A stretch of 64,000 nt of DNA from WHSW01 sp963740055 (GTDB taxonomy: Bacteria; Actinomycetota; Thermoleophilia; Solirubrobacterales; 70-9). The stretch lies in contig CAVUCL010000005.1 in the NCBI GenBank assembly GCA_963740055.1, positions 1 to 64,000 on the forward strand, read 5' to 3'. Shown one piece after another: positions 55,564-64,000 of this stretch; within the stretch, counting starts at the first letter, position 1; each line of letters starts with the position of its first letter. A model generated the notes under the pieces. That model was not told where the DNA came from and did not search any database. It saw only the letters and a list, made by a program, of their open reading frames with translations. The translations under genes and the position numbers were made by a program.

Positions 55564-58092
55564 ATGGCCGTGGTAGGCCGGGGCACCGGATCGAGGCTGG
55601 GTTGGATCGCGCTCGCGGTCTCGCTTGCGCTCGCCGGGGTCACTGCCTCGCTCACGCTCCCCGCTTCGGAGGCGCAGGCGGCGGCGAAGCAGACCCGCTA
55701 CTCGATCGTCGGCGGCTGCTACGCGCTGCGCTCACAGTCGACCGGTTCCTTCGTCACCAAGGCCGAGGACGGCTACGCCGCGACCGCGAGCGGTGTCGGC
55801 GGAGCGGAGCCGTTTCGCCTCCAGGCGACCGCGCTCGGGCGCTATCTCTTCTACGGCACCGCCCGCGACTTCCTCGCGCTCGAAGGCGAGCGGGTCGAGT
55901 CGGCCGCCGAGCCCTCGAACGCCTCCGACCTCACGGTTCGCGAGCGCGGCAGCTCGTTCACGATCGCGAACGAGTTCAGCGGCGAGCGGGTCGCGGTCGG
56001 CAGCGGCGGCAAGCTATCCGCGGGTGAGCCGGAGAGCTTTCGGTTCGTCGCCGCGAGTGGCTGTCCCTCCTATCCGGAGGTCGGGCTCAACGTGAGCGGC
56101 CGGCCCGGCAAGCGGCTCGGATACGGCGAGGTCCGCGGGACGGTCGAGGGCCACATGCACGGGATGGCGTTCGAGTTCCTCGGCGGGCGCGCCCACTGCG
56201 GCACGCCATGGCACCGCTTCGGCGCTCCCTACGCGCTCCGCGACTGCGTCGACCACGAGGCCAGCGACGGCTGCGGCGCGGTGCTCGACAACGCGCTCTA
56301 CGGCGAGCCCGCGCGCTGCCACGAGCCCACCGGCTGGCCGAGCTTCGAGGGCTGGCCCGACCACCGCTCGCTCACCCACGAGCAGAGCTATTGGCGCTGG
56401 CTGCAGCGCGCCTGGGCCGGCGGCCTGCGCCTGTACGTCAACCTGATGGTCGAGAACCGCGCCCTCTGCGAGCTCTATCCGCTGAAGCAGAACAGCTGCG
56501 ACGAGATGGAGAGCGTGCTGCTGCAGATCGAGCGCATCCACGAGTTCGAGGACTACATCGACGCCCAGAGCGGCGGCCCCGGCAAGGGCTTCTTCCGCAT
56601 CGTCGAGTCCCCGTTCGAGGCCCGCAAGGCGATCAACCGGGGCAAGCTCGCGGTCGTCCTCGGGATGGAGGTCTCCGAGCCCTTCGGCTGCAGCGTCTAC
56701 CTCGGCGCGCCGCGCTGCGACGAGGCGCAGATCGATGATTGGCTCGAGCGCCTCGACGACCTCGGGATCCGCCAGCTCGAGATCACGAACAAGTTCGACA
56801 ACGCGCTCACCGGGGTCGCCGGCGACAACGGCACCACCGGGACGATCGTCAACGGCGGCAACTTCTACACCACGGGTCGGTTCTGGGACTTCGAGCACTG
56901 CGAGGAGCCGGTCAACCACGACCGCGAGCCGACCGGGGTCGCGGTCCACAACGACGACGAGCTGATCGCCAACGGCCTCGACGCGTTCGCGCCGCCGGGC
57001 GCCGCGCCCGTCTACGGCGAGCCGCCCTACTGCAACACGATCGGGCTCAGCAAGCTCGGCGAGCACGCGGTCCGCTCGATCATCGACCGCGAGATGATCT
57101 TCGACCCCGACCACATGAGCGTGCTCGGCCGCAACCAGGCGCTCAACCTGGTCGAGTCGCGCCACTACTCGGGGATCGTCTCGTCGCACAGCTGGAGCAC
57201 GCCGAACGCCCTGCCGCGGATCTACCGGCTCGGCGGCGTCGTCACGCCGTCCTCGAGCGAGGCCGACGGCTTCGTCCACGAGTGGCAGCACCTGCGCCAG
57301 GAGTACAGCGGCCGGCAGTACTTCGGCGTCGGCTACGGCGCGGACATGAACGGGTTCGCCGGCCAGCCCGGCCCGCGCGACCCGGCCGCCGGTCCCCAGG
57401 TCTCATACCCGTTCAAGTCGCTCGACGGCGAGACCCGGGTGCACGCGCAGCAGTCCGGGAGTCGCGTCTACGACATCAACGCCGACGGCGTCGCCCACTA
57501 CGGGCTCTACCCGGACTGGTACGAGGACGTGCGCCTGGTCGGCGGCGGCGCCGTGGCCCGGGACCTGCGCCGCGGGGCCGAGGCCTACCTGCAGATGTGG
57601 GAGCGCGCGACGGGGATCGGCGAGGTCCGCTGCGATCGCTGGCGCCAGCGCTTCCTCACCTCGCGCGGCTTCAGCGGACGCGTGCGGCTCGGCGACCGGC
57701 CGGGCAAGGTCCTGCGCCGCGCCGGCCAGCCGCTGCGCCGGACGCGGACCTGGACCTGGTGCGCGAACAGCCGCGGCGGCAAGGGCGGGACCGGCAAGCG
57801 CTCGGCGAAGCCCGAGGTCGACGCCGTGTTCACCCGCGGCGGCAAGGTCGCCCTGATCAAGAGCACGATGCGAAAGCACCGCGCCGACGGTATCCGCCCG
57901 CGGATGAGCCGCGCCGAGCTGAGGCGGCGCGCGAAGCCGATCGGCGGCGGGCTCTACGTGCGCTCGGCCGGCGCCGGGCGCCAGTTCGTCTACGGGCTGC
58001 GCCGCGGCCGGGTCGCCTTCGTCGGGCTCGCCGCGCGCTCGGTCGCCAAGCACGAGCGCACCCTGCGCAGCTACCTGCGCCGCGCTCGGTAG
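55564..58092 (+). CDS. Large secreted M19-like amidohydrolase
   Basis: An 842-residue exported protein. After a signal peptide (GWIALAVSLALAGVTASLTL, cleaved near SEAQA) comes a beta-rich domain with two shallow repeats (residues about 40-165), then a metal-dependent TIM-barrel amidohydrolase-like domain with GHMHGMAFEFLGG, RKAINRGKLAVVLGMEVSEP, LGIRQLEITNKFDN, MIFDPDHMSVLGRNQALNL and SSHSWSTPN, reminiscent of M19 membrane dipeptidases. A basic, Arg/Gly-rich C-terminal beta domain of about 150 residues follows. TAGGGT ten bases before the ATG is a likely -10 box. The substrate, perhaps a cell-wall dipeptide, is unknown. Confidence 0.65.
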   Translation: MAVVGRGTGSRLGWIALAVSLALAGVTASLTLPASEAQAAAKQTRYSIVGGCYALRSQSTGSFVTKAEDGYAATASGVGGAEPFRLQATALGRYLFYGTARDFLALEGERVESAAEPSNASDLTVRERGSSFTIANEFSGERVAVGSGGKLSAGEPESFRFVAASGCPSYPEVGLNVSGRPGKRLGYGEVRGTVEGHMHGMAFEFLGGRAHCGTPWHRFGAPYALRDCVDHEASDGCGAVLDNALYGEPARCHEPTGWPSFEGWPDHRSLTHEQSYWRWLQRAWAGGLRLYVNLMVENRALCELYPLKQNSCDEMESVLLQIERIHEFEDYIDAQSGGPGKGFFRIVESPFEARKAINRGKLAVVLGMEVSEPFGCSVYLGAPRCDEAQIDDWLERLDDLGIRQLEITNKFDNALTGVAGDNGTTGTIVNGGNFYTTGRFWDFEHCEEPVNHDREPTGVAVHNDDELIANGLDAFAPPGAAPVYGEPPYCNTIGLSKLGEHAVRSIIDREMIFDPDHMSVLGRNQALNLVESRHYSGIVSSHSWSTPNALPRIYRLGGVVTPSSSEADGFVHEWQHLRQEYSGRQYFGVGYGADMNGFAGQPGPRDPAAGPQVSYPFKSLDGETRVHAQQSGSRVYDINADGVAHYGLYPDWYEDVRLVGGGAVARDLRRGAEAYLQMWERATGIGEVRCDRWRQRFLTSRGFSGRVRLGDRPGKVLRRAGQPLRRTRTWTWCANSRGGKGGTGKRSAKPEVDAVFTRGGKVALIKSTMRKHRADGIRPRMSRAELRRRAKPIGGGLYVRSAGAGRQFVYGLRRGRVAFVGLAARSVAKHERTLRSYLRRAR

Positions 58093-58098
58093 CCGCCG

Positions 58099-59583
58099 CT
58101 ACTCCAGCGGGTCCGGGACCGTGCGCTCGCGGACCCGCATCGGCAGGCCGCCGACCGGGCTCAGAGTCGGCATCTGGCGCACCGTCATCGTCCTTCCGGG
58201 GAGGTTCTCGAACCGCAGTCGTTGCAGCAGCCGGGTCGCGACCAGCTTCACCTCGGTCTGGCCGAAGCGCTTGCCGATGCAGATCCGCGAGCCGCCGCCG
58301 AAGGGGACGTAGGCGCCGCGCGGCAGCGCCGCCTTGCGCTCGCGGGTGAAGCGCTCAGGGATGAACTCGTCGGGCTCGGGGAAGACCTCGGCGAGCCGGT
58401 GGCTGGCCCAGGAGCAGTAGCTGACGTGGGCGCCCGCGGAGACGGTGTGCCCGGCGAACTCGAAGTCGCGGACCGCGCGCCGGGGGCCGATCCAGGCCGG
58501 CGGGTAGAGCCGCAGGACCTCGTCGACGACCATCTCGAGATAGGGGAGCTCGTGCTCGAGCTGATGCGGCGTCGGCATCGCGCCGCTGAGTACGCGGTCC
58601 TGCTCGGCCTGCAGCTCGGCGAGCACGCGCCGGTCGCGGGCGAGCTCGTAGAGCAGGAAGGAGAGGGTCGAGGTCGAGGTGTCGTGCCCGGCGAACATCA
58701 GCGTCATCAGCTGGTCGCGGACCTCGTCGCGGGCGAGCGCCGAGCCGTCCTCGTCGCGGGCGGCGAGCAGCAGGCTGAGCACGTCGCGGCGCTCGGGGTC
58801 CGGGCGCGCGCGGCGCGCGTCGATCTCGGCGAACACGATCCGGTCGAGGACCCGGCGCGACTGGACCAGGCGCCGCCACGGGGTCCGCGGCCCGCGCAGC
58901 ATCCGCCAGTGGTACTCGGTCCCGTAGTAGGCGAGCGCGCGCTCGAAATGCTCGGCGGCGGCAGCGCCGTGACCCTCCTCGTCGGGGTCGAGGCCGAGCA
59001 GGGCCCGCATCGCGATCCGCATCGCGAGGTTGCGCATCCACGAGTACATGTCGACCACCGAGCCCGGCCGCAGCGGCCGCATCTCGGCCTCGGTCTCGAT
59101 CGCCATCGCCTCGACCGCGGCCTCGATCTGCTCGCGGTGGAAGGCGGGCATCATGATCCGCCGAGCCCGGTCGTGGTAGCCGCCGTCGATCGTCAGCAGC
59201 CCGTCGCCGAGCAGCGGGATCAGGTCGCCGAAGCTGCCCTCGCGCCAGCGGAAGTTCTGCGGGTGGCTGACGGTGACGTAGGTGTTCGCCTCCGGCCCGA
59301 TCATGAACACGACCTTCGCGTAGAGGATCCGGATCGTGAAGATCGGCCCGAAGCGGTCGTAGGCGTCGAGCAGGACCGGCAGCGGGTCGTGGTTGATCTG
59401 CCGGGTGCGGGCGAAGTCGTAGTCGAGCAGTCCCGGCGGGTAGTCGAAGGCGGCGGCGCGCTCGGAGCGCACGTCGTCGAGCACCCGCCGCAGCGGATTC
59501 AGCGAGACCGGCTCGGGCCGGGCGTCGTCGGCGGGGCCGTAGGCCGGGGGAGCGTCGGAGGTCGTCTCGCCGGTCGCCGTCAC
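58099..59583 (-). CDS. Cytochrome P450
   Basis: A 494-residue soluble P450. The oxygen-binding helix has FAGHDTSTSTL (residues about 297-307), the ExxR pair is Glu355/Arg358 in EVLRLYPPAW, and the heme loop FGGGSRICIGKRFGQ places the axial thiolate at Cys435. The N-terminus (NPLRRVLDDVRSERAAAFDY) has no membrane anchor. CYP102/CYP110-like architecture; substrate unknown. It starts within the stop of the upstream copper-protein gene (ATGA), an unusual pairing suggesting a joint oxidation pathway. No ferredoxin or reductase is adjacent. Confidence 0.88.
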   Translation of the reverse strand: MTATGETTSDAPPAYGPADDARPEPVSLNPLRRVLDDVRSERAAAFDYPPGLLDYDFARTRQINHDPLPVLLDAYDRFGPIFTIRILYAKVVFMIGPEANTYVTVSHPQNFRWREGSFGDLIPLLGDGLLTIDGGYHDRARRIMMPAFHREQIEAAVEAMAIETEAEMRPLRPGSVVDMYSWMRNLAMRIAMRALLGLDPDEEGHGAAAAEHFERALAYYGTEYHWRMLRGPRTPWRRLVQSRRVLDRIVFAEIDARRARPDPERRDVLSLLLAARDEDGSALARDEVRDQLMTLMFAGHDTSTSTLSFLLYELARDRRVLAELQAEQDRVLSGAMPTPHQLEHELPYLEMVVDEVLRLYPPAWIGPRRAVRDFEFAGHTVSAGAHVSYCSWASHRLAEVFPEPDEFIPERFTRERKAALPRGAYVPFGGGSRICIGKRFGQTEVKLVATRLLQRLRFENLPGRTMTVRQMPTLSPVGGLPMRVRERTVPDPLE

Positions 59584-61037
59584 CGGCGGCGCTGGCCGGC
59601 TCGCTTGCCGACGACCTTCACCCGCTGGGTCATGTCGACCGGATGCAGGCCGCAGAAGAAGCGGTAGTTGCCCTTCTTGCGGAACTGCTGGGCGAAGGTG
59701 CGGTCGCCGTCGAGGTTCGGCGAGCCGATCCCGATCGGGCCGTTGGCGAGGGTGACGTTGTGCAGCTCCTCGCTGCCGAAGTTCCAGGTCAGGTTGGCGC
59801 CGCGCTTGACCTTGACGTTGCGGTTGACGAAGAAGTTGTCGCCGACGTACAGGGTCGAGCCCGAGGGCTTGCGCTCGATCTTGCCCGGCGGGTTCTTGAT
59901 CGCGACCGCGTTCCCGGCGGCGTCGAGCCCGGTGAGCGGGATCTTGAACGGGATCGGGCCCGCGCGCCCGGCTGCGGACGGATCGGTGTTGACGACGTCG
60001 GTCGGCGCCGGGCCGCAGCCGTCGGTGACGTCGACGTCGTGGGCGATGAAGACGACCATGATCCCCATCACCCGCGTGTGCGGCAGCGAGTTGTCGTAGA
60101 CCGAGTTGAGTCGCAATCGCTGCCCGGCAGCGACCGGGAACCCCTGCTCGGTGCCGAAGGCGCTCATGTTGATCGGGCCGGGCTCGTGCAGGATCGGCTT
60201 CACGTTGTAGAACGGGTGCTCGGGGTTGCCCCAGGTCGGCAGCGACGCGGCGAGCTCGCGATTGCCGCAGTCGGGCTGGCTCAGGGTCAGCCGGTGGGCG
60301 CCGCCGTGCACATGGCCGGAGCCGGCGACCATCCGGCCGTCCTCGGGAATCAGGTAGTCGGCCGTGCGCTCGTGGACCGAGCCCGGGTCCCTGTTGCCCG
60401 GCACGTTGTAGATCGGGTCGGCGCGGCAGTTGGCGACGTCGAGCCAGTACGGGGTCACCGGGGTGATGTCGTTGGCGGGGTCGGCGTCGCCGTTCGGGTC
60501 GTCGACGACGGTCATCGTGTACTCGATGTAGGCGGTGTCGGTCGTGGCGCGGTGGTTCATCACCATGTAGGTCATCAGCCAGTTGTCGGCGGCGGCGACC
60601 TCGTAGCCGTAGCCGTCGGGCAGGGTCAGCTTCGAGCGCTCCTCGCCGGCGGCGTAGAAGCGCTCGCGCGCCGGGAACTTGACCTGGTTGTCGAACCCGG
60701 TCAGCGAGCCGCAGGTCCGGTCCGGCTGGGCGAGGTTGAGGAAGACGATGTGGTGCAGCATCAGCCGCTGGATCGGGATCGGCGTCCCGGCCTCGTCGAC
60801 GATGTCGACCTTCATCTTCGTGATGTAGCCGTCGATGTTCGGGTCGGGAGCGCCGCTGACCTTCTGGCTCACCTCGTAGCCGTCGACCGAGATCGGCCCG
60901 ACCCGTTTCGTGACCTCGTGCGTCGCCGCCCCGGCCTCCGCGGCCCCGAGCGCGAGCACCAGCGCCGCAACGATCCCGATGCCGGCGAGCATCGCTGCGA
61001 GCCGAGCGCCGGTCCCCTGAGCGTCCCTGCTCGTCAT
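59580..61037 (-). CDS. Secreted PHM-like copper protein with C-terminal cupredoxin domain
   Basis: A 485-residue exported protein with a signal peptide (MLAGIGIVAALVLALGAAEA). The large N-terminal part shows the copper-ligand layout of peptidylglycine-hydroxylase/dopamine-hydroxylase or SURNod19-like folds: His95-His96 in LMLHHIVFLN, HxH at 242/244 in SGHVHGGAH, and Met324/327 in RVMGIMVV. Residues about 395-478 form a cupredoxin with type-1 copper ligands His426 (EELHNVT), Cys462, His465 and Met469 (FFCGLHPVDM). The fusion could give a secreted copper monooxygenase with its own electron donor; this is inference. Coupled to the P450 gene by ATGA. Confidence 0.65.
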   Translation of the reverse strand: MTSRDAQGTGARLAAMLAGIGIVAALVLALGAAEAGAATHEVTKRVGPISVDGYEVSQKVSGAPDPNIDGYITKMKVDIVDEAGTPIPIQRLMLHHIVFLNLAQPDRTCGSLTGFDNQVKFPARERFYAAGEERSKLTLPDGYGYEVAAADNWLMTYMVMNHRATTDTAYIEYTMTVVDDPNGDADPANDITPVTPYWLDVANCRADPIYNVPGNRDPGSVHERTADYLIPEDGRMVAGSGHVHGGAHRLTLSQPDCGNRELAASLPTWGNPEHPFYNVKPILHEPGPINMSAFGTEQGFPVAAGQRLRLNSVYDNSLPHTRVMGIMVVFIAHDVDVTDGCGPAPTDVVNTDPSAAGRAGPIPFKIPLTGLDAAGNAVAIKNPPGKIERKPSGSTLYVGDNFFVNRNVKVKRGANLTWNFGSEELHNVTLANGPIGIGSPNLDGDRTFAQQFRKKGNYRFFCGLHPVDMTQRVKVVGKRAGQRRR

Positions 61038-61114
61038 CGTCGCCGAGGATACAGCGGTACGCTCCCGGATCCGGCCCGCGTGCGGGCGAGACAGATCCTA
61101 AGGAGGAGTTTCGG

Positions 61115-61996
61115 ATGGCAGCGGAGCCGCGTTCGCTTCAGGGCAGGGTGGTCGCGATCACGGGCGGCGCCCGCGGGATCGGCAGGTCGACCGCGCAGGC
61201 GCTGGTGCGCAAGGGCGCCCGGGTCGCGATCGGCGATCTCGACCGCGAGCTCGCCGAGCAGACCGCCGCCGAGCTCGGCGGCGAGACCCTGGCGCTGGAG
61301 CTCGACGTCACCGATCGCTCCTCGTTCGAGGGCTTCCTCGACCAGGTCGAGGAGCGCCTCGGCTCGCTCGACGTGCTCGTCAACAACGCCGGGATCATGC
61401 CGCTGGGGCGCTTCGTCGAGGAGGACGACGCGACCGCGCAGCGGATGGTCGACATCAACGTCCACGGCGTCCTCTACGGGATGAAGCTGGCGCTGCCGCG
61501 AATGCAGCGGCGCGGCGACGGCCATCTCGTCAACATCGCCTCGCAGGCGGGCAAGGGCGGGTTCCCGGGCGGGGCGACCTACTGCGGGACCAAGCACTTC
61601 GTCGTCGGCGTCTCGGAGGCCGTGCGCGCCGAGCTGCGCGACACCGGGGTCGAGATCTCGGTCGTCATGCCCGCGGTCGTCAACACCGAGCTCGGGTCCG
61701 GCCTGCCGGAGACGCGGGCGATCAAGAAGCTCGAGCCCGAGGACGTCGCCGAGGCGATCGTCGGCGCGCTCGAGCGGCCGAAGTTCGACGTCTGGGTGCC
61801 GCGCGAGAGCGTCGGCATCTACAAGCTGATGACGCTGATGCCGCGCGGGGCGCGCGAGGGCCTCGCCCGCCTGCTCAAGGCCGACAAGGTGCTCGCCGAG
61901 CACGACGCAACCGTCCGCGCGGCCTACGAGGACCGCGCCGCGCACTCCGCCCCCTCCACCGACGAGGAGGCGGAGGCGGTCACGAAATCGAGCTGA
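61115..61996 (+). CDS. Short-chain dehydrogenase/reductase
   Basis: A 293-residue classical SDR. VVAITGGARGIGRSTAQAL is the nucleotide-binding TGxxxGxG, IGDLDRE after strand 2 suggests NAD, NNAGIMPLG follows strand 4, and the catalytic set is Ser in NIASQAGKGG with Tyr and Lys in TYCGTKHF. The roughly 60-residue C-terminal extension (VWVPRESVGIYKLM...) resembles SDRs with alcohol or steroid substrates. A textbook TAAGGAGGAG ribosome-binding site precedes the ATG. It overlaps the convergent ZIP gene by 17 bases. Confidence 0.87.
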   Translation: MAAEPRSLQGRVVAITGGARGIGRSTAQALVRKGARVAIGDLDRELAEQTAAELGGETLALELDVTDRSSFEGFLDQVEERLGSLDVLVNNAGIMPLGRFVEEDDATAQRMVDINVHGVLYGMKLALPRMQRRGDGHLVNIASQAGKGGFPGGATYCGTKHFVVGVSEAVRAELRDTGVEISVVMPAVVNTELGSGLPETRAIKKLEPEDVAEAIVGALERPKFDVWVPRESVGIYKLMTLMPRGAREGLARLLKADKVLAEHDATVRAAYEDRAAHSAPSTDEEAEAVTKSS

Positions 61997-62690
61997 GCAG
62001 CGCCGCGAGGGCGAAGCCGAGCGTGGTCACGAGGCCGATCGCGAGCGAGCGGCCGCTCTCCTCGAAGGCGACCGGCACCATCTCGGTCGCGAGCATGGTC
62101 AGGATCGCGCCACCGGCGAACGCCTGCGTCGCCGCCTGCAGCTCGGGCGAGCCGCCGCCGAGGAGCTCGTAGCCGAGCGCCGCGGCGAGCGCCGAGACCG
62201 CCGCGATCGCGAGCCAGACTCCGAGGATCCAGCGCCGGGAGCGCCCGGCGCGCTCGAACTCGTGCGAGGCGGAGATCGACTCCGGCAGGTTGGAGAGGAA
62301 GACGGCGGCGACGAAGGCGACGCCGACGCCGCCGCCCTCGACCAGGGTGAGCCCGATCGCCGCCGACTCGGGGATCCCGTCGAGCAGCGCTCCGAGCGCC
62401 AGCGCGCCGCCCGCCGACTCCTCCGCATCGGCGCCGCGCCGGTCGAGGCGATGGCTGAGCCCGGCGTAGACGAGCGCCCCGGCCGCGAGCCCGACGGCGA
62501 CCGCGCCACCGCCGCCGAGCTCGAGCCCGTCGCCGGTCAGGTCGTAGGCGACGGCGCTGATCAGGACACCGGCGCCGAATGCCATCACGAACGCGACCGT
62601 GCGCTTGCTCGGGCGGGCAGCGAACTGCGCCAGCGCGCCGATCACCAGCGCGAGACCGCCGAACAGCCCCCAGAACGCCGCCTCAGCCAT
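61980..62690 (-). CDS. ZIP-family metal transporter
   Basis: A 236-residue membrane protein with about seven to eight helices of the ZIP (ZupT-like) family. The metal-site helices carry LGALLDGIPESAAIGL and FLSNLPESISAS in place of the canonical HNxPEG pairs, as in a divergent actinobacterial branch; Asp and Ser replace His at key positions, so metal choice may differ from zinc. It overlaps the upstream CoA-transferase gene by eight bases, indicating co-translation, and the convergent SDR by 17. Confidence 0.8.
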   Translation of the reverse strand: MAEAAFWGLFGGLALVIGALAQFAARPSKRTVAFVMAFGAGVLISAVAYDLTGDGLELGGGGAVAVGLAAGALVYAGLSHRLDRRGADAEESAGGALALGALLDGIPESAAIGLTLVEGGGVGVAFVAAVFLSNLPESISASHEFERAGRSRRWILGVWLAIAAVSALAAALGYELLGGGSPELQAATQAFAGGAILTMLATEMVPVAFEESGRSLAIGLVTTLGFALAALLSSIS

Positions 62691-63999
62691 CGAGCACCGA
62701 GCGGCCGCCGGAGGCGCGCGCCGCGGCCGCGCGCAGCTCGTCGCGGAACTCGGGGGCGGCGATCTGCGCCAGCGCCTCGCCGCGCTGGTGCACGGTCAGG
62801 CCCTGGAGCTCGGCGGCGCCGTGCTCGGTGACGATCACGTCGACCTGGTGGCGCGGGGTGGTGATCACCTCGCCGGCGCCGAAGTGCGAGACGATCCGCG
62901 AGCGCCGCTCGCCGCCGATCTCGACCGTCGACGGCAGGCAGAGAAGGGCCCGGTCGGAGAGCGAGAGCGCCGGCCCGGAGATGAAGTCCTCGTGGCCGCC
63001 GATGCCGGAGAACTGCACGCCCCCGATCGTGTCGGCGACCACCTGGCCGTGGACGTCGACCGCGAGCGCGCCGTTGATCGTCACCATGTCGCGGTTGCGC
63101 CCGATCAGGTCCGGCGAGTTGACCACGTCGACGGGCAGGAACGCGACCTCGCGGTTGTCGTCGAGCCACTCGTAGAGCTGCGGCGAGCCGCCGGCGAAGG
63201 TCGCCACCGAGACCCCCTCGAACTGGCCCTTGCGGCGGTTCGAGACCTTGCCCGAGCGGTGCAGCTTCATCAGGCCGTCGGTGAACATCTCCGAGTGGAT
63301 CCCGTAGTCGCCGCCGTCACCCTCGGCGAGCCTGCCGACGAGCGCCGACGGCACCGACCCGATCCCGGTCTGCAGCGTCGCGCCGTCGCCGATGAAGCGG
63401 CGCGCGTGCCTGGCGATCGCCTCGTCGACCTCCCCGGGCTCGGCCTCGGGGAGCGCGAACGGCTCGGCCTCGCTCTCGATCAGCAGGTCGGCCTGCTCGA
63501 CGTGGATCGCGTGGCGGTACTCGGGCGCGAGCCCGTGGGTGCGGGGAAACCGCGGCGACGTCTCGACCACCAGTAGCCGCTCGGGGTCGGCCGCGGCGCG
63601 CTCGAGCTCGGCGAAGGTGCCACCGGCGTGCAGGGAGAGGCTGCACCAGCCGTCGGCGTCGGGCGCCGCGGCCACGGTCGCCATCACGCGCGGGCGCTGC
63701 TGCTCGAGCAGCGGGGCGAAGCGGCGGAAGTCGGCGGGGGCGAAGCCGATGTTCGCGCCCTGGTCGCGCAGCGCCCGCTCGACCGGGCCGAAGAAGCCGG
63801 AGAGCACGTGCACGCCGGGGTGCTTGTAGGCCTCCGACCAGGCGAGCAGCAGGGCGCCGCCGATCCTCAGGTCGGTCCAGTCGTCGCGCTCGCCGAGCGC
63901 GGCGAGGAAAGCGGGCGGCTGGCCCGGGCCGAGCGGGATCCCGAGCGTGTCCGCGGGCTCGAGCCGGGCGACCGCGTCGGCCGCGCTGACAGCGCTCAA
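62683..63999 (-). CDS. Acetyl-CoA hydrolase/CoA-transferase family protein (5' end at window edge)
   Basis: An approximately 438-residue CoA-transferase of the acetyl-CoA hydrolase/4-hydroxybutyrate CoA-transferase type. GFFGPVERALRDQGANIGF, LQTGIGSVPSALVGRL, GIHSEMFTDGLMKLHRSG (with the probable catalytic Glu), VNSPDLIGRNRDMVTINGAL, GIGGHEDFISG, and IVTEHGAAELQGLTVHQRGEAL are typical in order. The only start seen is a TTG at the last bases of the window, so the true start may lie outside. It might recycle CoA between succinate, acetate or 4-hydroxybutyrate. It overlaps the ZIP gene. Confidence 0.85.
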   Translation of the reverse strand: MSAVSAADAVARLEPADTLGIPLGPGQPPAFLAALGERDDWTDLRIGGALLLAWSEAYKHPGVHVLSGFFGPVERALRDQGANIGFAPADFRRFAPLLEQQRPRVMATVAAAPDADGWCSLSLHAGGTFAELERAAADPERLLVVETSPRFPRTHGLAPEYRHAIHVEQADLLIESEAEPFALPEAEPGEVDEAIARHARRFIGDGATLQTGIGSVPSALVGRLAEGDGGDYGIHSEMFTDGLMKLHRSGKVSNRRKGQFEGVSVATFAGGSPQLYEWLDDNREVAFLPVDVVNSPDLIGRNRDMVTINGALAVDVHGQVVADTIGGVQFSGIGGHEDFISGPALSLSDRALLCLPSTVEIGGERRSRIVSHFGAGEVITTPRHQVDVIVTEHGAAELQGLTVHQRGEALAQIAAPEFRDELRAAAARASGGRSVLDG

Positions 64000-64000
64000 G

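Overview
The window is a very GC-rich (about 70% by eye) chromosomal segment of an actinobacterium, most likely a member of the class Thermoleophilia (Solirubrobacterales/Gaiellales type). This rests on tandem small NTF2-like genes beginning with the 'MSQENVE' signature, a two-repeat helical protein next to an MpsC/DUF2294 gene, BTAD/AfsR-type regulation, DUF3556, DUF899 and DUF2867 genes, and dense ATGA-overlapping operons. There is no rRNA, tRNA, phage, insertion sequence or CRISPR array, so the taxonomic call is inference. Many genes have a TAGGxT element 3-40 bases before the start codon, suggesting short leaders.

Layout. 0-4.4 kb: two overlapping FMN-dependent 2-hydroxy-acid dehydrogenase paralogues (the second a Tat-exported probable pseudoenzyme), an aldehyde dehydrogenase and a RibD/DHFR-like reductase. 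4.6-6.3 kb: a helix-turn-helix remnant, palindromes, and a three-gene cassette (two-repeat helical protein, MpsC/DUF2294, small coiled coil) behind a strong leader hairpin. 6.3-13.1 kb: alpha/beta hydrolase, AIM24, SRPBCC, then a DUF3556 membrane protein coupled to a phytoene-dehydrogenase-like enzyme and divergent from a selenium-binding-protein-type methanethiol oxidase. 13.4-24.8 kb: three NTF2-like genes, a giant BTAD/pseudo-cyclase/AAA/TPR regulator, a short UvrA-like ATPase, and a secreted CocE-type hydrolase. 24.8-28.5 kb: an autoregulated TetR unit, DUF899, OsmC, VOC and a membrane protein. 28.5-30.7 kb: degraded sequence holding remnants of an M14 zinc carboxypeptidase and a PF06475-like protein. 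30.7-40.8 kb: GST-like, agmatinase-like, a cNMP-binding/thioredoxin-reductase-like fusion, two MFS transporters, a second CocE hydrolase and an MMPL transporter.

40.8-53.9 kb is the most interesting part. A divergent histone-deacetylase-fold amidohydrolase faces a 12-gene, almost gapless operon: kdd (3,5-diaminohexanoate dehydrogenase), a hotdog thioesterase, kce (3-keto-5-aminohexanoate cleavage), a TetR regulator, an S66 peptidase, a complete oligopeptide ABC importer, an S58 DmpA/BapA-type aminopeptidase and an M20 peptidase. I read it as a candidate uptake-and-catabolism island for beta-lysine or beta-amino-acid-containing peptides, controlled by the internal TetR through two AACGnnCGTT operators. 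This is inference.

54-64 kb: Ogt, asparaginase, a large secreted M19-like amidohydrolase, a cytochrome P450 translationally coupled to a secreted PHM-like/cupredoxin copper protein, an SDR, a ZIP transporter and an acetyl-CoA hydrolase/CoA-transferase cut by the window end.

Data-quality note: at least eight otherwise conserved genes carry single-base frameshifts, and several are repaired by changing one G or C in a short run. Many are probably sequencing or assembly errors, so the frameshifted genes are annotated at full length.
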